Position numbers and translations under genes: made by a program. 64,000 bases of DNA, taken from the NCBI RefSeq assembly GCF_000024725.1, contig NC_013960.1, positions 2,280,001-2,344,000 of the forward strand, given 5' to 3'. Under the pieces are notes generated by a model. The model was given only the letters and a program-made list of their open reading frames with translations. It searched no databases and had not been told where the DNA came from. The DNA is from Nitrosococcus halophilus Nc 4 (GTDB lineage: Bacteria; Pseudomonadota; Gammaproteobacteria; Nitrosococcales; Nitrosococcaceae). This document shows, in pieces, positions 38,707 to 49,159 of the stretch. The number at the start of each line of letters is the position of its first letter. Position 1 is the stretch's first letter.

Positions 38707-38982
38707 TTACTGAATAAGGTATTCCAGCAAGGGATTTCTAAACAACACAATGAGCACGATGACCAAACAATAGATAGCCAGGGATTCGATCATGGCAAGG
38801 CCAATGAATAGGGTTCGGGTAATAGAACCTTCCGCCTCCGGCTGACGGGATAAGGCCTCTAGAGCGTGGCTGATGGAACGGCCCATGGCTATTGCAGGCA
38901 ACATGGTGCCTAATACAATACCTAAAATGGCCATTATTGTGGAAACGAGGACGAACCACGTTATGTCTGATATTTCTGACAT
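38707..38982 (-). CDS. atpE: N-ATPase c subunit AtpE
   Basis: 91-residue hairpin proteolipid. The second helix carries AMIESLAIYCLVI with the ion-binding Glu followed by Ser. The first helix reads GTMLPAIAMGRSISHALEAL, then RQPEA in the loop. Compared with the Ilyobacter Na+ c subunit, the Gln ligand of helix 1 is Met here and the Gly-rich GxGxG packing motif is replaced by bulkier residues. AAGGAAT lies 7 bases before the start. Confidence 0.93.
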   Translation of the reverse strand: MSEISDITWFVLVSTIMAILGIVLGTMLPAIAMGRSISHALEALSRQPEAEGSITRTLFIGLAMIESLAIYCLVIVLIVLFRNPLLEYLIQ

Positions 38983-38985
38983 GCG

Positions 38986-39663
38986 TCAATTCCTTCTATT
39001 CTTTTTTTGTCTCATTTGTTGGGATTGAATGCCGCCGGCAATGTAAACCAGAGCAAGCATGCCGAAGATATAGGTTTGGACTAAAGCCTCAATGATGTGC
39101 AACATGAGGATGGGAATGGGCACCAAGAATCCGGCGACCAAGAGGATCAAAAGGGCTGCCATTTCCAAGCTCATCATGTTGCCGAACAGGCGTACTGCCA
39201 AGGCGACGGTACGGGTGATTTCGCCAATGATATGAAAAGGCAATAGAATGGGGTTAGGGCTGAGGTAGTGGTGCAGATAGTTCCTTAACCCTTGGGTGCG
39301 GATGCCGTACCAGTGAACCGATAAAAAGACCAGAAATGCCAGTGCCGAAGTGGCGGATAAATCCCGGGTCGGGGCATGGAGACCGGGAATGAGGCTACTG
39401 AGATTGGCCAGTAATAAAAACAGCCATAGGGTGCCAATGAAAGGTAATACTTCTCGCGTGTATTGAGGCAGGACTCCGTGCACGCTTTTTTCAAAGACAC
39501 TGACGATCCCTTCCAAGGCGGTCTGAAGGGGACCGGGATCAAGCTGTAGGTTTCGGCTGGTAAGTACCACAGTGAGTGCCAGCGCGATCATCAATCCCCA
39601 GGTGGTGTTGACAGTCTCGGTAATGATGAGCGGCCCTATTTGCCACTGCACTCCATTAAGCAT
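38986..39663 (-). CDS. atpB: N-ATPase a subunit AtpB
   Basis: About 225 residues, multi-spanning. Essential stator Arg in [34 protein letters not shown] at the end. The start at 39663 is preferred because GGAAGG sits 7 bases upstream; ATG 39678 would add five residues. Directly follows atpQ; the atpR gene expected between them is absent. Confidence 0.92.
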   Translation of the reverse strand: MLNGVQWQIGPLIITETVNTTWGLMIALALTVVLTSRNLQLDPGPLQTALEGIVSVFEKSVHGVLPQYTREVLPFIGTLWLFLLLANLSSLIPGLHAPTRDLSATSALAFLVFLSVHWYGIRTQGLRNYLHHYLSPNPILLPFHIIGEITRTVALAVRLFGNMMSLEMAALLILLVAGFLVPIPILMLHIIEALVQTYIFGMLALVYIAGGIQSQQMRQKKNRRN

Positions 39664-39681
39664 TGCCGAACCTTCCATTAT

Positions 39682-39953
39682 TTACTCTCTGCTGCGGATG
39701 AATAAGTAGACATTGACGGCACCTAGGAAAACCCCTAGGAGAAGCAGGCTTACCGTCCATACTACCGAGTAGTCGGGGGCGCGCTCATCCAACCACTGTC
39801 CCAGGTAAGCTCCAGCGACTACCGGCGCCACAAATAATAGTCCTAGGGTACCGAGATAGGCTGTTTGAGCCAAGAGGGTGGGGCGTTCCTGCTCCGCCTT
39901 TTTAAGGCGACGGGCTTGGCGCTCGACTTTCTCTCGAAGCTGATGGGTATATT

Positions 39954-39957
<4 letters not shown>
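39682..39957 (-). CDS. atpQ: N-ATPase AtpQ (AtpI-like membrane subunit)
   Basis: 91 residues from ATG 39957, which overlaps the atpC stop as ATGA. A basic N-terminal stretch (LREKVERQARRLKKAEQER) and two membrane helices with GAYLGQWLDER between them, as in AtpI/AtpQ. Thought to help ion or Mg2+ handling or c-ring assembly. Confidence 0.88.
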
Positions 39958-42177
<2,220 letters not shown>

Positions 42178-42372
42178 ATGGTTAGAAGAAAGACCCGATT
42201 CCGTTGCGTTGCCCAAAGAGGGTGGTATTTTCTGACTCGGGAAGGCCGTATCGGTCCTTTCGATACTCGGCGGGAAGCCGAAGAAATGTGCCAGCGCTAC
42301 CTTGACGAGATGGTAATTCTCCGCAGGGAGCAACAGGGAAGGGTCTCGCAGGAGATCAGAAAAATAGCGTAG
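42178..42372 (+). CDS. Small DUF6316-like protein
   Basis: 64 residues from ATG 42178, with AAGGAG 5 bases upstream. Conserved-looking core WYFLTREGRIGPFDTRREAEE, basic N-terminus. Resembles the short gammaproteobacterial DUF6316 proteins; function unknown. Stands alone between the N-ATPase operon and hpf. Confidence 0.7.
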   Translation: MVRRKTRFRCVAQRGWYFLTREGRIGPFDTRREAEEMCQRYLDEMVILRREQQGRVSQEIRKIA

Positions 42373-42450
42373 GAGATTAATTGCCCAAATCAAAATAGTA
42401 TCTCTGTTAACCAAGGAAGGGGAAGGTTGCGGCACATTAAAGATGCGAGA

Positions 42451-42487
42451 AGGGCGGCGTTTTTACCATAAATTGTAACGCCGCCCT
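42451..42487. terminator. Hairpin between convergent genes
   Basis: AGGGCGGCGTT at 42451-42461 pairs with AACGCCGCCCT at 42477-42487, with a 15-nt loop. It lies between the DUF6316-like gene (plus) and the HPF-like gene (minus), so it can serve both. Confidence 0.65.
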
Positions 42488-42501
42488 GAGAATAGTTTTT
42501 A

Positions 42502-43050
42502 TTAACCTTTGAGGTGGACGGTGCTTGCCTGAGGACCTAAATCCCCCTCTTCTTCAGTGAAGCGCACTTCCCGGCCCACTTGTAAGTCCTTGAAGTCCTC
42601 ATTTAAGACACTGTTTCGGTGAAAATAAATTTCCCGACCATCAACGGTTTCAATCTTACCATAGTCTTGCTCAGGGACTAGCAGTGATATACGGCCAGAG
42701 GGTGGCGGTTCATGATGCTTGACGTTGCCCCTTTGCCGCTGGGAGTAGCTTTCAAGCTGACGTTGGGCTGCATTAAAGGCGTCTCGGAGCGCAACATAAA
42801 CGTCTTCGTGAGCTTTTTTCCCATGGTGCTCACGACTGACCACAAGTTCTCCGCCTGGCACCGTTAAGTCGATGCGGACATGATAAAGCTTGCCCTGGTG
42901 GCGGTGCCGATGAGGGGCCTCAACGACCACTCGGCAGCCCATGATACGATCATAGAACTGCTCTAGCTTAGCGGCTTTTTCACGAATCCTGTCCTCTACG
43001 GCGATGGACGGCTCCATATGACGAAAGCTAATTTGTATAGGTAATTGCAT
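42502..43050 (-). CDS. HPF/YfiA-like ribosome-associated protein fused to a cold-shock domain
   Basis: 182 residues in two parts. Residues 1-100 form the S30AE fold (MQLPIQISFRHMEPS...EKAAKLEQFYDRIMGCRVVVEAP...HEDVYVALRDAFNAAQRQLE), as in hibernation factors that bind the 30S decoding site. Residues 125-182 look like a cold-shock OB fold (YGKIETVDGREIYFHRNSVL...DLQVGREVRFTEEEGDLGPQASTV). The long HPF of other bacteria has a different C-terminal dimer domain. Confidence 0.85.
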   Translation of the reverse strand: MQLPIQISFRHMEPSIAVEDRIREKAAKLEQFYDRIMGCRVVVEAPHRHRHQGKLYHVRIDLTVPGGELVVSREHHGKKAHEDVYVALRDAFNAAQRQLESYSQRQRGNVKHHEPPPSGRISLLVPEQDYGKIETVDGREIYFHRNSVLNEDFKDLQVGREVRFTEEEGDLGPQASTVHLKG

Positions 43051-43395
43051 ACGGGTGCCTCTCCGACAAGGTTGGGCTTCAAAAATTCAATAAGATATTG
43101 ATGTGGATGGATTATCCAGCCCTTCTGGCCTGGATTTTTTGATTTTTTGAATACAAGATGAGAATGGTTCAAAGATATGAGCTTATTGGGTGATAAGTTA
43201 TTTCTAATCGGACACATTCTGGCTGAACTAAAGAAGCCAGTTTTGCAATCCTTACTTGATTTATAGACCATCCATGATAGAAAAGAAAAGAGGGCAGCAG
43301 AGTAAATTACAATTTAGAGAACAGCGTCAATAATTGGAAAACTTATTAAGAAAGTTAGCTAAGGTACTGTCAACTAAATTTAAAGTGAGATTAGC
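43051..43395. other. Intergenic region, nothing identified
   Basis: 345 bp, AT-rich, between the divergent HPF-like gene and the small gene at 43396. Runs of T around 43135-43150. I see no gene, repeat or clear promoter. Confidence 0.5.
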
Positions 43396-43641
43396 ATGTC
43401 AGATAGCAGCGATGTCCCTAATGTTGGCGCACCCGACCCGGAATTAAGAAACTCTCCTATCGCTTTGGAAACCGACGAAGAAACTGAAGTCCTGCGGTTA
43501 GAAGTGCCTGGTGAGGCCGTCTGCTACTTTAATAATCAAAGCTATAAAAGTGGCACCCATGTTTGTAGTAGCGGTGTTTTGCTTCGTTGTGACTATGGGG
43601 TTTGGGTGCGGGTAGGGCCTTGTGATCCGGACAATCCCTGA
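43396..43641 (+). CDS. Small cysteine-containing protein (DUF1496-like)
   Basis: 81 residues: acidic, Pro-containing first half, then CYFNNQSYKSGTHVCSSG, VLLRCDYGVWVRVGPC with four Cys. The Cys-Tyr...Tyr-Ser-x-Gly...Leu-x-Cys pattern resembles DUF1496 proteins. No signal peptide. The last 113 bp overlap, in antisense, the end of the gene on the other strand. Confidence 0.6.
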   Translation: MSDSSDVPNVGAPDPELRNSPIALETDEETEVLRLEVPGEAVCYFNNQSYKSGTHVCSSGVLLRCDYGVWVRVGPCDPDNP

Positions 43642-43927
43642 GTAGCCGATCCGATGGGAGAAGAAGGCTAGAGGAATCGATTTCTCTCTGGGGGGGCTGT
43701 TCAGGGATTTCTGGTGGAATTTCTTCCGGTACCTCCTCCGGTGGGGGAGGTTCTTCAGGAGGAGCCTCGGGTGGAATTTCTTGGGGTACCTCCTCTGGAG
43801 GCATTTCCGGGGGGAATTCTGGTGGAATCTCAGGTTCTTGCTGTAGCCTTTTTCCCTCGTTTTCCATCATCCCAGCAGGAAAAGGCCCATAGCCAGGCGT
43901 CAAGGTTGGGTTTTGTCTTTTCCACAT
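43529..43927 (-). CDS. Pro/Glu-rich repetitive protein of unknown function
   Basis: 132 residues from ATG 43927, which has a very strong AAGGAGG 7 bases upstream. The middle is a run of PPE/IPPE-type units (about 50 residues, half Pro and Glu), with a short N-terminal WKRQNPTLTPGYGPFP. The tail (His/Tyr-rich) is read from the opposite strand of the small Cys gene. The strong start supports expression; no family recognised. Confidence 0.55.
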   Translation of the reverse strand: MWKRQNPTLTPGYGPFPAGMMENEGKRLQQEPEIPPEFPPEMPPEEVPQEIPPEAPPEEPPPPEEVPEEIPPEIPEQPPQREIDSSSLLLPSDRLLRDCPDHKALPAPKPHSHNEAKHRYYKHGCHFYSFDY

Positions 43928-44070
43928 TGGGGAGGCCTCCTTATCGTCAGCTATTAAGAAATTTTGACTACCCCTCGTGTTCCAGTAAAGGGCTGCCAAG
44001 GTGGTGCTTGCATTAGACTCGAGTGGTCCACAGTCCTCGCCGGCTAGAAAATCTATTCCGAAAGGGGCGT

Positions 44071-44382
44071 TTACTCACCTTCATTCCCATATCTTTTGAT
44101 GATTTTCGGTTCCTCCTCCGGGTGGGTATCCGTATCCGTATCCGTATATCCTAGATCATCCTGTTCGATATCATCATAGGGGGTGGTCCAATTTTCCGGC
44201 GGCTCAATCCACTCCAAGTCCGATGCTTCCCAGGCCACCATATCCATTTCCCCAATATCGCCGTCTACATATTGGATTTCGATGATGCCACTGGTTTCAT
44301 CTATATCGATAACTCGAAAGATTTGGTGTGTCTCGATATTTTCGTACCACTCGCCTGGGATGGGTTCTATCTCAGTTGTCAT
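44071..44382 (-). CDS. Small acidic DUF6763-like protein
   Basis: 103 residues. ATG 44382 is 8 bases from AGGAG; ATG 44388 is also in frame. Core EWYENIETHQIFRVIDID and YVDGDIGEMDMVAWEASDLEW, then an acidic tail with a (TD)3 stretch encoded by a short TATCCG tandem repeat. Resembles a conserved gammaproteobacterial small protein family; function unknown. Confidence 0.65.
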   Translation of the reverse strand: MTTEIEPIPGEWYENIETHQIFRVIDIDETSGIIEIQYVDGDIGEMDMVAWEASDLEWIEPPENWTTPYDDIEQDDLGYTDTDTDTHPEEEPKIIKRYGNEGE

Positions 44383-44546
44383 TGTCATATCTCCTAGGGA
44401 TTGCAGTAAATCATGCCACAAGCCAGCATAGACTAGTATTTATGAACTTTTAAAGAATTTGGAGAGCAGATATTGGGGCGGAAGTTGGGGAACAAAAGGC
44501 TAAATATAATATTCAAGGTATTATATAAGTAGAAGAGGAAATAGCT

Positions 44547-44813
44547 ATGGGCCAGGCTGATCTAAGTGTGCGGGTTGAGTGTTATGCTGGCTATCAGGGG
44601 GAAGAAACTCCCCGCCGTTTCTTTCTCGGTAGGAGGTCAGTAGAGGTATTAGAAGTCGTTGATCGTTGGCTGGCACCGGATTACCGTTATTTTAAAATCC
44701 GGAGTGGAGATGGGAGTATATATATCCTGCGCCACGATGTGGCATCAGGGCGTTGGGAATTGACGCTGTTTGACAGCGGTAAGCGGGAAGAGACCCGCTT
44801 ATCCTCGACTTAA
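44547..44813 (+). CDS. Conserved small protein (DUF6504-like)
   Basis: 88 residues without a signal: VECYAGYQGEETPRRFFLG, EVLEVVDRW, PDYRYFKIRSGDGSIYILRHD and WELTLFD. This pattern recurs in short cytoplasmic proteins of unknown role. Precedes yidD by 50 bp. Confidence 0.65.
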   Translation: MGQADLSVRVECYAGYQGEETPRRFFLGRRSVEVLEVVDRWLAPDYRYFKIRSGDGSIYILRHDVASGRWELTLFDSGKREETRLSST

Positions 44814-44863
44814 GGAGCTGTTTGGGCAGGGATGTTAAGCTTAGTCAATAGGCCGTATCCACA

Positions 44864-45100
44864 ATGAAAACTATCCTGTTGTCTTTAATTGCCGTTTATC
44901 GCTATGGCATTAGCCCCCTAATGGGCAACCACTGCCGTTACTATCCCTCCTGTTCAGCGTATACTCAGGAGGCCATCCAGTGCTATGGTGGAGTTCGGGG
45001 AAGCTGGCTCGGGTTAAAACGCCTTTTGCGTTGCCATCCCTTTCATCCGGGTGGCGTTGATCCGGTACCTGATATCCCTCAATGGCGATCGAAACCTTGA
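44864..45100 (+). CDS. yidD: Membrane protein insertion efficiency factor YidD
   Basis: 78 residues: amphipathic N-terminal helix ([17 protein letters not shown]), the [15 protein letters not shown] signature, and [16 protein letters not shown]. Usually found between rnpA and yidC at the rpmH locus; here it is away from that locus. Confidence 0.93.
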   Translation: MKTILLSLIAVYRYGISPLMGNHCRYYPSCSAYTQEAIQCYGGVRGSWLGLKRLLRCHPFHPGGVDPVPDIPQWRSKP

Positions 45101-45196
45101 TTCCCTGGGGGGAGAAAAGTTTTCCTGTACTCAAATCAAAGAGGGGGCTTTTAGCTGAGCGTTGAAATTTACGCTAATCTCTGCTAATTTATAAAA

Positions 45197-45811
45197 ATGC
45201 AAAAGAGGTTAGTAAAAATTGGCGAAGCCGCCAAGCTGCTAGGCACTACCCCGGATACGCTCAGAAAATGGGAAGCATCCGGGGAGCTGCTACCGGCCAG
45301 AAAAACCAAAGGCGGAACCCGTTATTACGCTGTAGCGGATTTGCTAGAGCTGGCGAATGAGAGCAGCCCAACGGTTTGCTATGCCCGTGTCAGCAGCGAT
45401 GAGCAAAAGGAAGAGCTTGGGCGTCAGCATGCCATGCTAGAGGCTTACTGTGCGGCCAAAGGATGGAAATCCGAGATTATTAAAGATCTCGGTTCAGGGA
45501 TGAATTACCGGAAAAAAGGCTTAAACAGGCTGCTTGAGCTAATTTTACGGGGGAGGATGCGGCGGCTAGTGATTACTCACAAAGACCGGCTATTGAGGTT
45601 TGGCGCGGAGTTGATTTTTACCCTCTGCGAAATTCAAGGCATTGAGATTGTGATTATCCATAAAGGTGAGCCACCCAGTTTTGAGGAAGAGCTTGCCCAA
45701 GATGTTTTAGAAATCATCACGGTACTTTCAGCCCGGTTATATGGAAGCCGAAGCAGAAAGCACCAGCAGACGATAGAGGCGCTAAAGCATGTTACTAGCA
45801 CACAAAATTGA
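45197..45811 (+). CDS. tnpA: IS607-family serine recombinase TnpA
   Basis: 204 residues: MerR-type DNA-binding N-terminus (LVKIGEAAKLLGTTPDTLRKWEASGELLPARKT), then the serine resolvase catalytic domain with the nucleophilic Ser in CYARVSSDEQ and LVITHKDRLLRFG. Family IS607, which carries tnpB behind tnpA. The gene looks complete, but its tnpB is cut short. Confidence 0.93.
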   Translation: MQKRLVKIGEAAKLLGTTPDTLRKWEASGELLPARKTKGGTRYYAVADLLELANESSPTVCYARVSSDEQKEELGRQHAMLEAYCAAKGWKSEIIKDLGSGMNYRKKGLNRLLELILRGRMRRLVITHKDRLLRFGAELIFTLCEIQGIEIVIIHKGEPPSFEEELAQDVLEIITVLSARLYGSRSRKHQQTIEALKHVTSTQN

Positions 45812-45926
45812 GTTGCGGCCCTCTATCAGCCAAGCCGCGTTAGATAAGGCGTGCGGGTCTAGGCGGCACTGTTATAACAAGCTGTTGGAGCACTTCTCTC
45901 AGGATGAGAATAAGTGGAGCAAGTGA
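45789..45926 (+). pseudogene. tnpB: Truncated TnpB (N-terminal 45 codons) of IS607
   Basis: Starts at ATG 45789 within the tnpA end, in the overlap typical of IS607. The fragment begins MLLAHKIELRPSISQ and has the TnpB N-terminal pattern ACGSRRHCYNKLLEHFSQ, then breaks into unrelated sequence, where the M23 peptidase gene begins. The rest of TnpB and the right end of the element have been lost. Confidence 0.8.
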
Positions 45927-46771
45927 GCGGTAGGTTTGTGCATGGACTAATTGGATTGCTGGGGTTTGGGTGGTTACTCCTGAGCCCTGGGTGGGCGGCG
46001 GAATTGGCCCTGGAGTTTCACGGACCCTTACAGCAAGGAAGCTTGGTCATCGGGCAAACGGAACCGGGGGTAGAGGTCTTTCTGGATGGGCGCCAGCTGC
46101 GGATTTCCGAGGATGGATTGTTTTTGATGGGCTTTGGCCGTGATGCCAAGCCGGAGGCGACTCTTAAGCTTGTTTTCCCCGATGGCGCACATGAAGTCCG
46201 AGAACTTGAGATCGCCCAGCGCCAGTATCAAATCCAGCGTATTGAGGGCTTGCCTCCCCGTAAGGTGACCCCCCGCACCGAAGATTTAGTGCGTATCCGC
46301 AAAGAGGCGGCCCTGGTTAGAAAGGCACGGAAACGAGATGATCCCCGTACTGATTTTTTAAGCGGGTTTATTTGGCCTGTGCAAGGTGCTATCTCTGGCG
46401 TTTATGGGAGTCAGCGAATCCTGAATGGCCAGCCTCGGCGTCCCCATTATGGAATTGATATTGCGGCACCTACTGGAACGCCTGTACGGGCTCCCTCGGA
46501 TGGATTCGTTACCTTGGTCCATCCCGATATGTTTTTTTCAGGAGGAACGCTTATTCTCGATCACGGGCATGGGCTTTCATCCGCATTTTTGCATTTGCGG
46601 CGGATTTTAGTCAAAGAAGGTGAGCGGGTAACCCAGGGAGAGATCATCGCTGAGGTGGGTGCCACGGGACGGGTTACCGGCGCTCACTTGGATTGGAGAA
46701 TCAACCTTTTTCAAACTCGGCTTGATCCTCAGCTCTTGGTCGCTCCGATGCCGACGGCGGCAAGGGAATGA
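45914..46771 (+). CDS. M23 family metallopeptidase-like protein
   Basis: Up to 285 residues. Start uncertain: GTG 45914, 45923 or 45938, the last giving MHGLIGLLGFGWLLLSPGWAA as signal peptide. The C-terminal half is a LytM domain (GVYGSQRILNG, HYGIDIAAPTGTPVRAPSDG, HGHGLSSAFLHLRR, GRVTGAHLDWRINLF). The final HxH zinc motif reads HLD, so catalysis may be changed. The IS607 remnant has replaced the sequence just upstream. Confidence 0.82.
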   Translation: MEQVSGRFVHGLIGLLGFGWLLLSPGWAAELALEFHGPLQQGSLVIGQTEPGVEVFLDGRQLRISEDGLFLMGFGRDAKPEATLKLVFPDGAHEVRELEIAQRQYQIQRIEGLPPRKVTPRTEDLVRIRKEAALVRKARKRDDPRTDFLSGFIWPVQGAISGVYGSQRILNGQPRRPHYGIDIAAPTGTPVRAPSDGFVTLVHPDMFFSGGTLILDHGHGLSSAFLHLRRILVKEGERVTQGEIIAEVGATGRVTGAHLDWRINLFQTRLDPQLLVAPMPTAARE

Positions 46772-46856
46772 GCGGTTCTCATTCCCTTGCTAGGGAAAAC
46801 CTAGGTCAGGCCAATAGTTTTTAGGACATCCCGGCTCGGCAGAAGCGGAAAAATAG

Positions 46857-47321
46857 TTATTGATAGCCGCATTGGCCGGGGGTCACGACAATTTCGCCGA
46901 TAGGTTTAAGATCCTTGCCATGAAAAGAGTAGCGAGCGCTGACTCCGTGTTCTAAGAAAACATGTAGATCCGGGCTGTTACAAGCCAGTTCAAGTGCTTT
47001 CGGACTTGTTTCCTCTACAAATTGGTTGTTATCGAACTGATCGGAGGAAGCATTTATTTTAACGTAATTATACCTAAGTTCTCCGTCTCGTCCCTCGACG
47101 CTGCGAAGCTCTGTCTCTCTGTCAACCTTCTTAGGGAGCGCCTTATTGATCTGTGCGGCGATAATTTTAAGGGCCGCTTGAGATTGTAGCTCTTCCGGGC
47201 TGATTTTTTCTCCATTGGGCAGAGTAATCTTGTTTGAATCTAGCCAATTAGTTTTGGCTGCGGCTATTCCTACCACCAAGATAGGAAGAAAAATCCAAAG
47301 GTATTTTAGGGACTTTTTCAC
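46857..47321 (-). CDS. Membrane-anchored protein of unknown function
   Basis: 154 residues from GTG 47321 (AGAGGT upstream). An uncleaved-looking N-terminal hydrophobic helix (YLWIFLPILVVGIAAA) then a soluble region with two Cys (LACNSPDLHVFL, GQCGYQ) near the end that may form a disulfide. No family recognised. Convergent with the M23 gene. Confidence 0.6.
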   Translation of the reverse strand: MKKSLKYLWIFLPILVVGIAAAKTNWLDSNKITLPNGEKISPEELQSQAALKIIAAQINKALPKKVDRETELRSVEGRDGELRYNYVKINASSDQFDNNQFVEETSPKALELACNSPDLHVFLEHGVSARYSFHGKDLKPIGEIVVTPGQCGYQ

Positions 47322-47560
47322 CTTTTTTACCTCTTAACATGAGCAATGGTTACAGTAGTTATACCCCACTACCTCAATATAGGCTTTAGGTAGGGGTTGG
47401 CAAAGGTATACCAACTTTGTGGTTATTATGGACTAAGGTGTGCTTGCCTGAATAGCCCTAATTGAGGTTGGAGAGCCAAATCGCTAGATATAGCGGTTCC
47501 CATAAACGAGAGTGGTCTATTTATTTAATATCGCCATTTTAAATTTGCGTTTGCTGGCTA

Positions 47561-48013
47561 ATGTCTATCACCATTCATTTACCTTTTCGCTGGGTTCTTC
47601 TTGGCGGCTTATTGATGGTGTCGGCTTTATTCACCGAAGCCTATTCGGCGGGTACCGTTAGTGAACTACGCGCCCGTCATAACGAACGAGCTTTTGACCT
47701 TCGCATGGAGCAACAGCGTTTTCGTCATCGTTTACAAAGCGACCGACTTCCGCTGGCAAAGCAGCGCGGGCTTAATCTGCGACTCCAGCAACAGGGAATA
47801 CGCCAAAGGGATTTGCAACGCCAACAAATCCTGGAGCAAAACCTCTTACGGCAGCAGCAAGGCCATCGGTTGGACCCAACTCGCCGGGGTGGGCCAGAGC
47901 TGAGACAGCGTTTTCGGCGGGAGCATCAAGAGCAACAATTTCAGTTTAAGCAAGAGCGCAGGGGTCTCATGCTCAGGCAGCCGTCCTTGGATTCTCAAAC
48001 ACCGTTAAAATGA
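47561..48013 (+). CDS. Secreted Gln/Arg-rich protein of unknown function
   Basis: 150 residues: signal peptide (WVLLGGLLMVSALFTEAYSAG), then a highly charged region with many Gln and Arg and short QRFRHRL/QQGIRQRDLQRQQ repeats, likely helical. Weak ribosome binding site. Ends 12 bp before the decayed exporter permease on the other strand. Confidence 0.5.
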   Translation: MSITIHLPFRWVLLGGLLMVSALFTEAYSAGTVSELRARHNERAFDLRMEQQRFRHRLQSDRLPLAKQRGLNLRLQQQGIRQRDLQRQQILEQNLLRQQQGHRLDPTRRGGPELRQRFRREHQEQQFQFKQERRGLMLRQPSLDSQTPLK

Positions 48014-48025
48014 TACCTATAACGA

Positions 48026-49159
48026 CTATGTTTGAGTGGTTTCCACTGTCCTCCGAAAGCGTGACAAGGCGGCGATAAAAAAGAGGAAGCCAATCCCGAA
48101 AATGGCCATAAAGCTGGGCCAAACGATTTCAAATCCCGCGCCCCGGTAGAGGATGGCCTGGGCCAGGTTGACAAAATGGGTAGTGGGTGCAAGCAGCATG
48201 ATGTCCTGCACGGCTTCTGGCATGCTCTCCCGGGGAGTGATGCCCCCGGAAAGCAAGTGCAAGGGCAAAATGATCAGGATTGCAAGCAGTCCTAGCTGGG
48301 GCATGGAACGGGCGATAGTCCCCATAAAAATGCCCATTGCCGTGGTGGCAAATAGGTGCAAGAGGGTACCGAGCAGGAATAGAGGGATGGAGCCGGCAAT
48401 CGGCACGGCCAGCAGCCCTTGGACGACCAGCCATAGGGAGAGGGCCGTGGCTAGGAGCACCACCAGGCCGTTGGCCCAGACTTTGGCCACCATAATCTCA
48501 AGGGGAGTCAAAGGCATCACCAGCAGGTGTTCAAGGATCCCATGTTCCCGCTCCCGGATGAGGGCGGCCCCCGTAAGGAGAATAGAGAGCATGGTAATGT
48601 TATTGATGATTTCCATGACGCTGCCAAACTAACTACTGCTCAAATTAGGGTTGAATTTTATCCGGGGAGTCAATTGGATGGGGTATGGGGCCTCAGCCCG
48701 GAAACCTTGTACAAACTCGGTGATTTCTCCCGCCAAGATATTCTGGACGTAGCCTGCGCCAATAAAGGCCTGGCTCATCCGGGTCGCATCGACATTGAGC
48801 TGGATTTCGGGTTGCTTGCCGGCCAGCACGTCCCGTTCAAAATGGGGTGGAATGTCTATGACAAAAGTATATTGGCCAGAATCCATCCCCGCGTCGATGT
48901 CCGCGATGGTAATAAGTTCCGGGGTTTTGAAATAAGGCGGATAAAAGGCGTTGATAAGGCGCTTTGACAGCGGCGAGCGGTCTTCGTCGACAATGGCGAT
49001 GGGGCTGTTGTGCAGTTCCAGCGAGGTTGCGGTGGCCGCACTGTAAATACCGCCGGAGAAGGCCCAAATGATAAAGAGCAGGAGGACTTTGTCATGCCAT
49101 AGGCTGCGCAGTTCCTTGAGTCCCAGACGGTAGCTATTGGTCAGTTGCTGTCGCTTCAT
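48026..49159 (-). pseudogene. yhhJ: ABC-2 permease YhhJ-like, interrupted by an in-frame amber codon
   Basis: The reading frame spans 378 codons, the normal YhhJ size, but codon 177 is TAG (48629-48631) in the sequence NLSSS-stop-FGSVMEI, where a Trp (TGG) would be expected. Upstream part: N-terminal helix and extracytoplasmic domain (SPIAIVDEDRSPLSKRL). Downstream part (from 48628): five or six membrane helices with EREHGILEHLLVMPL, typical of ABC2 permeases. A single G to A change would explain it. Start overlaps the rbbA stop (ATGA). Confidence 0.85.

Noticed and set aside
43714-44016. 100-codon Pro/Glu/Val-rich plus frame
   Set aside because: Mirror of the Pro/Glu repeat gene on the minus strand, which has the strong ribosome binding site.
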